Shown: piece after piece, positions 55,328 to 63,102 of the stretch | Position numbering within the stretch: the stretch's first letter is position 1 | How the letters are laid out: every line of letters begins with the position of its first letter | Assembly (NCBI GenBank): GCA_017553625.1 | Contig: JAFZKP010000016.1 | Coordinates: forward strand, 1-64,000 | Length of the DNA stretch: 64,000 bases | Source of the DNA: Bacteroidales bacterium | Lineage (GTDB): Bacteria; Bacteroidota; Bacteroidia; Bacteroidales; F082 | Direction of reading: 5' to 3' | Translations under genes and position numbers: made by a program | Notes under the pieces: model-generated | What the model was told of the DNA's origin: nothing | Seen by the model: only the letters and a program-made list of their open reading frames with translations | Databases searched by the model: none

Positions 55328-56260
55328 ATGAAGATAGTCTTTTTGGAGCCGTTAGGACTCAAGGTAGAAGCCATAGAGAAGGCTTGTGACGATTTAAAGA
55401 AGCGTGGTCATGAGGTCGTGATATATCCCGACAGAAGGCCAGAGAAGAACATTGAGCGCGCTGAGGGAGCGGATGTCGTTGTGGAGAGCAACATGCCGTT
55501 GCGCAAGGACTTTTTTGACGCTTGTCCGAACCTGAAGATGCTTTCGATAGCGTTTACGGGCTTGGACCATATCGACATGGAGGAATGCAAGCGTCGCAAT
55601 ATCATAGTGAAGAACGCTGCGGGATATTCGACGGAGGCTGTGGCGGAGGAGACGATATGCATGATGATAGGGCTGTACCGTCATGTTATCGAGAACGACC
55701 GGATAACGCGCAGCTGCAAAGGCCCTTCTATTGCCCCTGGGCGCGAGATTGGCGGCAAGACGGTGGGCATCATCGGGATGGGAGCCATCGGGCAGCGTAC
55801 GGCGGCGTTGGCGCAGGCTTTCGGGTGCAAGGTGATAGCATGGAACCGCACACCGAAAGAGGTGCCTGGAGTGACGTTTGTCGACAAGGAGACGTTGCTT
55901 AAGGACGCTGACATCGTGGCACTTCATATCGCGCTGAACAACGAGACACGTGACTTCATTACTGCTAAGGATTTCGCTATCATGAAGAAGACAGCAATTA
56001 TCGTGAACGCGGCGAGGGGTCCTGTGGTGAACACCAAGGATTTGGCGGAGGCGCTGAAAAACGGGACGATAGCGGGGGCTGCATTGGATGTTTATGACGG
56101 GGAGCCGCCGCTTGATAGCAGCAATCCGATACTTGAGGCACCGAATACGATGCTGATGCCGCATGTGGGGTTTGCGACGGAGGAGGCGTTTGAATTAAGA
56201 TTGGGGATTGTTGTAGATAACATAATGAGGTTCCTCGCTCCCTGCGGTCGCTCGGAATGA
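55328..56260 (+). CDS. D-2-hydroxyacid dehydrogenase (NAD-dependent)
   Basis: About 310 aa. Rossmann motif VGIIGMGAIGQRTAALAQ; catalytic Arg in NAARGPVV, Glu in YDGEPPL and His in MPHVGFAT, the expected triad. The substrate could be a phosphoglycerate, glycerate or a 2-keto acid; no serA-type regulatory ACT domain is present. The reading frame runs into a family A repeat, which encodes the last residues RFLAPCGRSE and provides the TGA stop. The native C-terminus was probably shorter or different. Confidence 0.9.
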   Translation: MKIVFLEPLGLKVEAIEKACDDLKKRGHEVVIYPDRRPEKNIERAEGADVVVESNMPLRKDFFDACPNLKMLSIAFTGLDHIDMEECKRRNIIVKNAAGYSTEAVAEETICMMIGLYRHVIENDRITRSCKGPSIAPGREIGGKTVGIIGMGAIGQRTAALAQAFGCKVIAWNRTPKEVPGVTFVDKETLLKDADIVALHIALNNETRDFITAKDFAIMKKTAIIVNAARGPVVNTKDLAEALKNGTIAGAALDVYDGEPPLDSSNPILEAPNTMLMPHVGFATEEAFELRLGIVVDNIMRFLAPCGRSE

Positions 56261-56261
56261 C
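56227..56261. repeat. Family A repeat at the dehydrogenase 3' end
   Basis: GAGGTTCCTCGC...GGAATGAC orientation, with an inner hairpin CTCCCTGCGGTCG. It overlaps the last ten codons and the stop. Confidence 0.85.
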
Positions 56262-56286
56262 AGGGGAACGAAAAAAGTGACAATTT

Positions 56287-56452
56287 GAGGTTACTTGATG
56301 GGGTTCCTCACCCCTAAAGGGGTTCGGAATGACAAGAGCTTTAAACGTGAACAATGTGGCGCGGCTTGACGATTAATGATAAAACCTTGAGACGTTGTGC
56401 CGCGCCAAAATATAATAAGAGGTTGTCATTCCGAGCACGAAGTGCGAGGAAT
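56287..56452. repeat. Left 166-bp direct repeat flanking the GIY-YIG gene
   Basis: Composite: a family A dyad with hairpin CCCC-TAAA-GGGG (about 56303-56333), a long stem-loop with arms TGGCGCGGC (56357-56365) and GCCGCGCCA (56399-56407), and a second family A element GTCATTCCGAGCACGAAGTG (from 56425). The right copy is the same length and differs at about eight positions, all in the first 70 bases by my reading. Confidence 0.93.
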
Positions 56453-56475
56453 TTCATTAAATAAAAACAAAATTT

Positions 56476-56802
56476 ATGAAATCAAAAAAATACTACATTT
56501 ACATAATGACAAACAAATACAGAAAAGTTCTGTATATTGGTGTTACCGGTAATTTAGAAGAGCGAATTAGGCAACATAAAAACCATCAATTTAAAAACTC
56601 ATTTACAGATAAATATAATTGTGAATATTGTATTTATTATGAAGAGTTTAATTACATAAACAATGCTATTGATAGGGAAACAGAGCTAAAAAAATGGAAT
56701 CGAAAGAAAAAGGAAGCTCTGATAAATAAGTTAAATCCTGAATGGAGAGAGATTGTTAATGAAAGAGGTTATATAAGACAAGGAGTTTCGTCGTATGGTT
56801 GA
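56476..56802 (+). CDS. Small GIY-YIG nuclease domain protein
   Basis: Single-domain GIY-YIG endonuclease of 108 aa (YhbQ/UvrC-N-like class). Motifs: YYIYIMTN and VLYIGVTGNL for GIY and YIG, catalytic Arg in LEERIRQHK, metal-binding Glu in DRETELKKW, and KLNPEW. All catalytic positions look intact. The gene is AT-richer than its neighbours and lies alone between two 166-bp direct repeats; its stop codon is 1 bp from the right copy. The family is not assigned a firm cellular role. The context suggests a mobile cassette; see findings. Confidence 0.9.
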   Translation: MKSKKYYIYIMTNKYRKVLYIGVTGNLEERIRQHKNHQFKNSFTDKYNCEYCIYYEEFNYINNAIDRETELKKWNRKKKEALINKLNPEWREIVNERGYIRQGVSSYG

Positions 56803-56803
56803 T

Positions 56804-56969
56804 GAGGTTGCTTGATGAGGTTTCTCATCCCCGAAGGGGTTCGGAATGACATGAGCTTTAAACGGGAACAATGTGGCGCGGCTTGACGATTAATGATAAA
56901 ACCTTGAGACGTTGTGCCGCGCCAAAATATAATAAGAGGTTGTCATTCCGAGCACGAAGTGCGAGGAAT
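56804..56969. repeat. Right 166-bp direct repeat flanking the GIY-YIG gene
   Basis: Same orientation and length as 56287-56452, including the GGCGCGGC stem-loop and the terminal GTCATTCCGAGCACGAAGTG element. The last ~97 bp appear identical between copies. It ends 9 bp before the dnaG stop codon. Confidence 0.93.
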
Positions 56970-56977
56970 ACCATAAA

Positions 56978-58915
56978 CTATTTTGTAATTACGATTCCGA
57001 GGTCGCGGTTGATGCGGTTGCGGATGTCGTCGAGGTGTTTCTTTTTTTTGAGGAGGATGAGCTGTTCGTCGAGGTCGGCGGTTTCTTTCATCTCTTTCAT
57101 GATTTCGGCGCGGCGGTCTTCAATGACCATATCTTTGAAGCGCAGTATGGACATGAGGACGGTTTTCTTGAGGACGTCGTCTTCGGTTTTGACCACGATA
57201 CGGTGACGGAGCCAGTCGTCGAGCTTGTATTGCGTGCTGAGAAGGTTAGCGGTCAGTTCGGCGACATCTTGGTCTTCACTTGATATGAATTGCTGTATTG
57301 TCGGGAGTTCGCCGGTGTCGAGACCGCGGTCGAAGGCATCGAAAATCTTTTTGTGCGTCTCATTTTTGAAGAGAAGACCGTCGTTTTTAAGGTCGTCGAT
57401 GATGAGAGAAGCTATGGTGGTGGTGTAGTCATCCAACTCGATGGTGTCGGTGCCGTGAGTGAGGAGGAGTTTCACGAGTTCCTGCTCCTGATAGAAGCCG
57501 ATAGGGACTGAATCTTGCTCAACTGGAGGCTGCTGAGAGGACGGATAGGGCTCATAGGACGGAGAGGTCTGATAGGAGCCTTGTGAAGGATCCATTCCCA
57601 ACTGTTTGCGGTATTTTGCGCGTAGGAGCTTGTTGAGCTCGTTCATCAGGGTTTGCTCGGCGACTTCAAGCATGCGGCTGCATTCCTTGACGTAGGTGGC
57701 GCGATAAATCGGGTCGGGGATGACGGAGATGGTCTCCACGATGTCTTTTATGACGGCGGCTTTCTTTATCGGGTCGTTTTTGGCGTCTTTCAGGAGAAGA
57801 TTCGTCTTGAAGCTGATAAAATCCTTGGCGTTGTCAGCCAGGTATTTGGTGACGACTTCGATAGGGTTGTTCTGCACGAAGGAGTCGGGGTCGTCTTCAG
57901 GAGGCAGCACCACGATACGCACATTCATGCCTTCTTCGAGAATCATGTTCGTGCCACGCAGAGCGGCGTGAATACCGGCAGCGTCGCCATCGTAGAGCAT
58001 CGTTATATTTTTGGTATAACGGCTTATCATACGGATTTGCTCTGTTGTAAGCGAGGTGCCTGAGCTTGCCACGACGTTTTCAATTCCTGCCTGGTGCATC
58101 GACAGCACGTCGGCGTAACCTTCAACGAGGATACAGTTGTCAAGGCGTGAAATCTCATTTCTGGCAAAGAAAATTCCGTAAAGGGTCTGACTTTTATTAT
58201 AAATCTCCGATTCAGGAGAGTTGACGTATTTTGCCTTGGTTTTTTCGGAAGTGAGAATACGTCCTCCGAAGCCGATGACTTTTCCGGTAAGGTTATGAAT
58301 CGGGAAAATGACGCGTCCCTGATAACGGTCGTAGAGGCGGTTTTCGTAGCTTCCAGTGAGACCGACTTTGATGAGAAGGTCTTTGTCGTAGCCGTGTTTG
58401 ATGGCGTAATCGGTGAAGGCAGAGCCGCTATTTGGACAATATCCGAGTTGGAACTTGTTGATGATTGCATCTCTGAAGCCGCGTCCGCGGAAGTATGAGA
58501 GACCGACGGACAGGCCTTCATCGGAGTTCATCATGATATTTGAGAAATAGTCTTGCGCGAAGCTGTTGATGTTGAACATACGTTCGCGTTCGTTCTGCGC
58601 CGCCAGTTCTTCGGGAGTCTGCTCGCGTTCCTCAATCTTGATGCCGTATTTCTTAGCGAGATAACGGAGCGCCTCTTGGAAAGAATAATGCTCGTGCTCC
58701 ATGATGAAACGCACGGAGTCGCCAGCTTTTCCGCAGCCGAAGCATTTGAAGATGTTGCGGGCGGGGTTGACATTGAACGAAGGTGTCTTTTCCTTATGGA
58801 AAGGGCATACGCCGATGAGGTTGGAGCCGCGTTTTTTAAGCGTGACGAACTCGCTCACCACGTCTTCGATGCGTGCTGTCTCGAGAATCTGGTTTATGGT
58901 GTCGCGCGGTATCAT
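56978..58915 (-). CDS. dnaG: DNA primase
   Basis: Synthesises RNA primers at the replication fork, 645 aa. N-terminal CHC2 zinc finger (C37, H40, C58, C61), RNA-polymerase core, TOPRIM motifs ILVEGYADVLSMHQAG and MLYDGDAAG, then a Pro/Ser/Tyr-rich linker (about 440-475) and a C-terminal helicase-interacting region. Its ATG overlaps the atoE stop by 4 bp, so it is translated as the third gene of a leftward group, an unusual setting for primase. Confidence 0.97.
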   Translation of the reverse strand: MIPRDTINQILETARIEDVVSEFVTLKKRGSNLIGVCPFHKEKTPSFNVNPARNIFKCFGCGKAGDSVRFIMEHEHYSFQEALRYLAKKYGIKIEEREQTPEELAAQNERERMFNINSFAQDYFSNIMMNSDEGLSVGLSYFRGRGFRDAIINKFQLGYCPNSGSAFTDYAIKHGYDKDLLIKVGLTGSYENRLYDRYQGRVIFPIHNLTGKVIGFGGRILTSEKTKAKYVNSPESEIYNKSQTLYGIFFARNEISRLDNCILVEGYADVLSMHQAGIENVVASSGTSLTTEQIRMISRYTKNITMLYDGDAAGIHAALRGTNMILEEGMNVRIVVLPPEDDPDSFVQNNPIEVVTKYLADNAKDFISFKTNLLLKDAKNDPIKKAAVIKDIVETISVIPDPIYRATYVKECSRMLEVAEQTLMNELNKLLRAKYRKQLGMDPSQGSYQTSPSYEPYPSSQQPPVEQDSVPIGFYQEQELVKLLLTHGTDTIELDDYTTTIASLIIDDLKNDGLLFKNETHKKIFDAFDRGLDTGELPTIQQFISSEDQDVAELTANLLSTQYKLDDWLRHRIVVKTEDDVLKKTVLMSILRFKDMVIEDRRAEIMKEMKETADLDEQLILLKKKKHLDDIRNRINRDLGIVITK

Positions 58916-60336
58916 ATTGCCCAGATTAGAAGTCCGCCGATGATGATGATTCCGGAAACGACGAGGTCAATGAGGCAGAACCCCATGATATCCTTTGCGT
59001 TGAGTTTCGCTATAGCGAGAGCGGGCAGAGCCCAGAACGGCTGGATGAGGTTGGTCCAAGCGTCGCCCCAAGCTATTGCCATGCCCGTGAGTCCGTGGTC
59101 GACGTTGAGCGCTTCGCCGGCGGCGAACATGATAGGCGCTTGAATAGCCCAGTGACCGCCACCAGAAGGGACGAACATGTTGAGAATGGCAGCGCAAAGG
59201 AAGGTGTATATCGGATAAGTCGTTGACGTAGAGATGTTTACAAACGCCTCGCTAACCACTGTGCCGAGGCAGATGCCCGATGCGCCGACTCCAGTGATGA
59301 TGCCCATGATGCCAGCATAAAACGGGAACTGAAGCAGTATGCCTGCCGCGCCGCTGACGGATTTTCCGAAAGAACGGACATAGGCGATGGGCGTTTTATG
59401 TAAAATGATACCAAGGAACAGGAAAAGCAGGATAACCGAGCCGAGGTCGAAGGATTTGCCTTTAATAAACAGGCTGATGACAAGATAGGATAAGCCTAAT
59501 AAGGCCAATAGGGCGGATAGGAGACGGCTGTTTTCCAATCTCATGGCAGGGGTAACGGACGAATGATGATTCGATTCGGGCGAATGATGATTCGATTCGG
59601 GCGAATGATGATTCGATTCGGGCGAATGATGATTCGCCCCTACGACATCGTCTTCTTGCAATAAGGCGGGGTCGATGGTGACGAGGCCTGTTTTGGGGTG
59701 CATGGCAGAATTGATTGCCACGAGCGCGATGGTGACGAGCACCACCATGATGATGTTATGATAGTCGAGGATGGTGTTTGAGATGTGTATCGTGCTGGTT
59801 ATCACGCCGTTAGTGTCTTTCACGAGGTCGTTGAGGTCGGAAGCCATTTTCAGCGGGATGGAGCCGGAGATACCAGCGTGCCACACCACGAAACCGCTAT
59901 ATGCCGAAGCGATGAGGAGGCGGTAGTCGACGCCTTTGAGTTTTTTTGCTATCTCTTTGGCGAAGATGGCACCGACGATGAGTCCGAAGCCCCAGTTGAG
60001 CCAGCATGCCACGGCCGAGATGCCTGTCACGAGAGCTATTGCGCCAGCTGGCGTTTTAGGCAATGAAGCGAGTTTGCTGATACCTTTTTTGATAAATGGA
60101 GCGGCCGCTAATGTAGCGCCGGTGACGAGGACGAGAGCCATCTGCATAGAGAACCCAAGCAGATTCCACACGCCGCCGCCCCAGTTGCATACCACCTCCG
60201 TGATGCTCTGTTTGCACACCGGCATAGCCACGGCGATTGCCAAAAAAGTCAAAACGATAGCGAAAATGAAAGGCTCAGGCAGATATTTCTGCATGAAATT
60301 CACACAACCTGTTATGACTTTTTGGAAGAACTTCAT
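58912..60336 (-). CDS. atoE: AtoE-type short-chain fatty acid transporter with in-frame repeat expansion
   Basis: Polytopic inner-membrane transporter of 474 aa, about 11-12 hydrophobic segments. AtoE/SCFA family features include LPEPFIFAIVLTFLAIA at the start, ISGSIPLKMA and FVPSGGGHWAIQAPI near the end. It likely takes up acetoacetate or other short-chain acids. A hydrophilic loop near residues 232-259 consists of NHHSPES repeats encoded by an expanded family B palindrome. Its stop overlaps dnaG and its start overlaps the preceding nuclease gene (both ATGA). Confidence 0.9.
   Translation of the reverse strand: MKFFQKVITGCVNFMQKYLPEPFIFAIVLTFLAIAVAMPVCKQSITEVVCNWGGGVWNLLGFSMQMALVLVTGATLAAAPFIKKGISKLASLPKTPAGAIALVTGISAVACWLNWGFGLIVGAIFAKEIAKKLKGVDYRLLIASAYSGFVVWHAGISGSIPLKMASDLNDLVKDTNGVITSTIHISNTILDYHNIIMVVLVTIALVAINSAMHPKTGLVTIDPALLQEDDVVGANHHSPESNHHSPESNHHSPESNHHSSVTPAMRLENSRLLSALLALLGLSYLVISLFIKGKSFDLGSVILLFLFLGIILHKTPIAYVRSFGKSVSGAAGILLQFPFYAGIMGIITGVGASGICLGTVVSEAFVNISTSTTYPIYTFLCAAILNMFVPSGGGHWAIQAPIMFAAGEALNVDHGLTGMAIAWGDAWTNLIQPFWALPALAIAKLNAKDIMGFCLIDLVVSGIIIIGGLLIWAI
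59560..59643. repeat. Family B repeat expanded in tandem inside atoE
   Basis: Three 21-bp units CGAATGATGATTCGATTCGG(G), then a terminal CGAATGATGATTCGCCCCTA(C). The complete parent dyad is seen at 61660-61684. Because 21 is a multiple of three, the frame is kept and each unit adds NHHSPES. Confidence 0.92.
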
Positions 60337-61631
60337 TCTTTGATAACTTTTATGGTACCTGTCAAACCGTCAACGTTGGTGATTTTCAGGAAATACAAGC
60401 CTTTCTGAAGATTTTCGACAGGCATGACATATTCATTGACACCGTCGTTGACAAAAATATCATCGGAAAAAACGACTTGTCCTAAAGTGTTGAATAACAA
60501 GATATTAGATTTTCCAACATTATCCTGATAAAACCTGATATTTATTTTATCACTTGAAGGATTGGGGAAAATATCGAAGTTTAGCACATTGTCATTAAAT
60601 TCATTAACATCAGAACTGTTATAATTCACGACAAGTTCCATGATTACAGGAAGGTGGTCGGAATTGTTGTAGAGAGCATCGGCTACTTCTTGAGAAACGG
60701 CATAATTTTCAGGATAATTGATGCTTTTGTTGAAATGCCGTCCATCCTGACCGATGGCGAAATAGCTGCCGTTGATGTAACGGATATGGTCTCTGCCGCC
60801 GTAGATATTTTCCGACATAAGGATAAAGTCGAAGCGGTCGTCCATGCCACCTGACGAATGGCATCCGTCGTCATCCTTGTGTGTCGACTGGGTATGATAG
60901 TCCTCGAAGATGTAATTTGAGTTCCAGTTACCGACTCCGTAAGGATAAAGCGGGTCGATGAAATAGGAATTCGGGTAAGTGTTTTGGTTGGTAAGTGTCT
61001 TGTAAGCATCTTCGGAAGCCTTGTAAAGGTTGAAGTCGCCCATGATGAGGACGTTTCTCTCGCGATAGTTTTGCTCAAGGTATCTCATGACGTTTTCCGC
61101 CATTATTTTGCGTGTCCCTTCGTTGGACGAGCCTGAGCCGGCTTTAAGATGGGCCACGACGCAGGTGAAGATTATTTTTCCGCTGTCGTCGTTTTTCAGT
61201 TTGAAGTCGTAGACGTCGACGTCGCGTGTATGGCTTTGCGCCACTTTATGAGCCACGAGGGTCAACTTGGTGGAGTTGTAGAAGATGCAGTTGGTGAGGA
61301 AAGAGTTGGTAGTGTTGGAGCCGCCTTTCGTCATCCAATAGTTTGTGCCATTGATGTTCAGGTTGTTTTTGAGGAACTCGTTAGGCAGCGAGACGTTTCT
61401 GCCCATCTCGCAGACCGTAAGAATGTCAGGATAATAGGCCGAGAGGATGGTTTTGATGTAGACATCCTTGTCGGTGACGTTGTTGACGGTTTGCGGGCAA
61501 TAGCTTGTGTAGTTGCCGTAGTTGAGGAGGTTGTACTGCATCACTTTCAGCGTGTCGGATTGGGCGGACGCTGAGGAGAGAAATCCTAATAGGATTAGTG
61601 GGATTAGTAGGATGAATAGAATCTTTTTCAT
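60333..61631 (-). CDS. Secreted endonuclease/exonuclease/phosphatase-family enzyme with T9SS sorting domain
   Basis: About 432 aa. Start placed at 61631 (MKKILFILLIPLILLGFLSS, a good signal peptide); the longer frame crosses a palindromic repeat. EEP-fold motifs: MQYNLLNYG, TVCEMGRN (metal Glu), LIMGDFNLYK and a terminal SDHLPVIMEL. The C-terminal about 80 residues (FDIFPNPSSDKINIRF ... GTIKVIKE) form a type A T9SS sorting domain. It is probably an extracellular DNase or a phosphodiesterase of related fold; the substrate is not certain. First gene of the group with atoE and dnaG. Confidence 0.9.
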   Translation of the reverse strand: MKKILFILLIPLILLGFLSSASAQSDTLKVMQYNLLNYGNYTSYCPQTVNNVTDKDVYIKTILSAYYPDILTVCEMGRNVSLPNEFLKNNLNINGTNYWMTKGGSNTTNSFLTNCIFYNSTKLTLVAHKVAQSHTRDVDVYDFKLKNDDSGKIIFTCVVAHLKAGSGSSNEGTRKIMAENVMRYLEQNYRERNVLIMGDFNLYKASEDAYKTLTNQNTYPNSYFIDPLYPYGVGNWNSNYIFEDYHTQSTHKDDDGCHSSGGMDDRFDFILMSENIYGGRDHIRYINGSYFAIGQDGRHFNKSINYPENYAVSQEVADALYNNSDHLPVIMELVVNYNSSDVNEFNDNVLNFDIFPNPSSDKINIRFYQDNVGKSNILLFNTLGQVVFSDDIFVNDGVNEYVMPVENLQKGLYFLKITNVDGLTGTIKVIKE

Positions 61632-61659
61632 GGCAACAATTTTTATTTGACGAAATATT

Positions 61660-61684
61660 GGGGCGAATGATGATTCGCCCCTAC
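61660..61684. repeat. Family B dyad GGGGCGAATGATGATTCGCCCC + TAC
   Basis: Near-perfect 22-bp palindrome followed by TAC, between the pseudouridine synthase stop and the nuclease start. It is the intact form of the unit expanded in atoE. Confidence 0.9.
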
Positions 61685-61686
61685 GA

Positions 61687-62952
61687 TTATTCGATACGTT
61701 TGAGCATGGATATTTCGGCACTTGTGAGGAAACGCCAGTGTCCGCGAGGCAGGCTTTGTTTTGTGAGGCCTGCGAGCATCACGCGGTCGAGTTTTATCAC
61801 TTCGTAGCCGAGGCTTTCGAAGATACGGCGGACGATATGGTTACGTCCTGAGTGTATTTCGACGCCTATTTCGCGCATTGTAGGGTCATCGGTGACGTAG
61901 TCTATCTTGTCGACTTTTATAGGGCCGTCTTCAAGCATGAGACCGTTTTCAATCTTCTCGAAGTCGCTGTTTGTCAGAGGCTTGTTGAGCGTGACGTGAT
62001 AGAGTTTTTTCACTTCATGGCTTGGGTGTGTGAGTGTCTTGGCGAGTTCGCCGTCGTTGGTGAGCAGGAGCAGACCGAGGGTGTTACGGTCGAGGCGGCC
62101 CACCGGGTAGATGCGTTCCTGGCAGGCGTCTTGCACGAGGTCCATGACGGTGTGGCGTTCGTATGGGTCGTCGGATGTTGTTATGACGCCTTTAGGTTTG
62201 TTAAGAAGCACATAACGAAGTTTTTCACGGTTCAGAGTCTGTCCGCCATACACCACTTTGTCTGTAGTCTTTACTTTTGTGCCGAGTTCTGTGACCACTT
62301 CGCCGTTCACTGTGACAGCGCCGGCGAGGATGAGGTCGTCGGCTTCGCGGCGCGAGCAGATGCCTGAGTCGGCGAGGTATTTGTTGAGACGGATTTCGCC
62401 TGTTGCGCGCGGGCGGTCAAATTCCGGGTCTTTCTCGCGGCGGTATCCGCGACGGCCACCGAAGGATTTTCTTTCATAACGTTCTGACGTACTATCGGAT
62501 TTACGACCGAATGATTTTCTTTCGCCGAAAGGTTTTCTTTCACCTCTTTCATAACGTTCTGACGTACTATCGGATTTACGACCGAATGGTTTTCTTTCAC
62601 CAAATGGTTTTCTTTCACCTCTTTCATAACGTTCTGATGTACTATCGGATTTACGACCGAATGGTTTTCTTTCACCGAATGGTTTTCTTTCACCTCTTTC
62701 ATAACGTTCAGACGTACTATCGGATTTACGACCGAATGGTTTTCTTTCACCGAATGGTTTTCTTTCGTCGTCACGACGACCGAAACTTCTTCTTTCGCCG
62801 AAAGGTTTTCTTTCGTGGCGTTCTTCATCGCCCTCACGGCGAGCTTTTTCTCTTTCAAACTGCTCTAATCTCTCATCGCTGAATCTCCTGACTTCGGCAG
62901 TTTTTCTTCTGGCAACATGCTGACGTTTGCCGTTTCTTTCTTCGTTATTCAT
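61687..62952 (-). CDS. rluB: RsuA/RluB-family pseudouridine synthase with repetitive basic N-terminus
   Basis: Modifies uridines in rRNA. 421 aa, far longer than the usual roughly 250 because of an N-terminal Arg/Lys-rich region. Within it a 25-residue unit (KSDSTSERYER-GE-RKPFGE...) repeats at residues 76-100, 101-125 and 126-150, with a partial copy at 151-161. Then an S4 domain (RLNKYLADSGICSRREADDL) from about 187 and the catalytic domain with nucleophile Asp288 in GRLDRNTLGLL. Basic extensions of this kind occur in Bacteroidota pseudouridine synthases and may add RNA binding. Assignment to RluB rather than RsuA/RluF is tentative. Confidence 0.9.
   Translation of the reverse strand: MNNEERNGKRQHVARRKTAEVRRFSDERLEQFEREKARREGDEERHERKPFGERRSFGRRDDERKPFGERKPFGRKSDSTSERYERGERKPFGERKPFGRKSDSTSERYERGERKPFGERKPFGRKSDSTSERYERGERKPFGERKSFGRKSDSTSERYERKSFGGRRGYRREKDPEFDRPRATGEIRLNKYLADSGICSRREADDLILAGAVTVNGEVVTELGTKVKTTDKVVYGGQTLNREKLRYVLLNKPKGVITTSDDPYERHTVMDLVQDACQERIYPVGRLDRNTLGLLLLTNDGELAKTLTHPSHEVKKLYHVTLNKPLTNSDFEKIENGLMLEDGPIKVDKIDYVTDDPTMREIGVEIHSGRNHIVRRIFESLGYEVIKLDRVMLAGLTKQSLPRGHWRFLTSAEISMLKRIE
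62470..62727. repeat. 75-bp tandem repeats inside the pseudouridine synthase gene
   Basis: Three full units and one partial unit of 75 bp, nearly identical in DNA, encoding the basic 25-residue repeats. Unit number is likely to vary between strains by slippage. Confidence 0.9.
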
Positions 62953-62983
62953 TGTTAATAATTATTATAATAATTTTGGGCTG

Positions 62984-62991
62984 CAAAATTA
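62984..62991 (-). promoter_or_regulatory. Bacteroidetes -7 box for the pseudouridine synthase gene
   Basis: TAATTTTG on the minus strand, 31 bp upstream of the ATG at 62952. Confidence 0.65.
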
Positions 62992-63036
62992 CAAAAAAGT
63001 TAGAAGTTAGGAGTGAGAAGTTAGAAGTTTTTTTTG

Positions 63037-63044
63037 TATTTTTG
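63037..63044 (+). promoter_or_regulatory. Bacteroidetes -7 box for the subtilase gene
   Basis: TATTTTTG matches TAnnTTTG, 58 bp before the ATG. Upstream are two direct copies of GTTAGAAGTT (62999-63028), and a degenerate family A dyad lies in the leader. Confidence 0.6.
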
Positions 63045-63052
63045 CAAAGTTA

Positions 63053-63082
63053 ATGAGATTTCTCACTACGTTGGGAATGACA
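63053..63082. repeat. Degenerate family A dyad in the subtilase leader
   Basis: GAGATTTCTCACTACGTTGG followed by GAATGAC: the reverse orientation of the family A element, shortened. Confidence 0.65.
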
Positions 63083-63102
63083 ATTGTATTAAAAGTTGTT
63101 AT

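Noticed and set aside
56287-56969. Classical insertion sequence or integron cassette
   Set aside because: The flanking repeats are direct and 166 bp long, there is no transposase or integrase, and no target-site duplication is evident.
61632-61721. N-terminal extension of the secreted nuclease
   Set aside because: It reads through a palindromic repeat and hides an otherwise good signal peptide starting at 61631.
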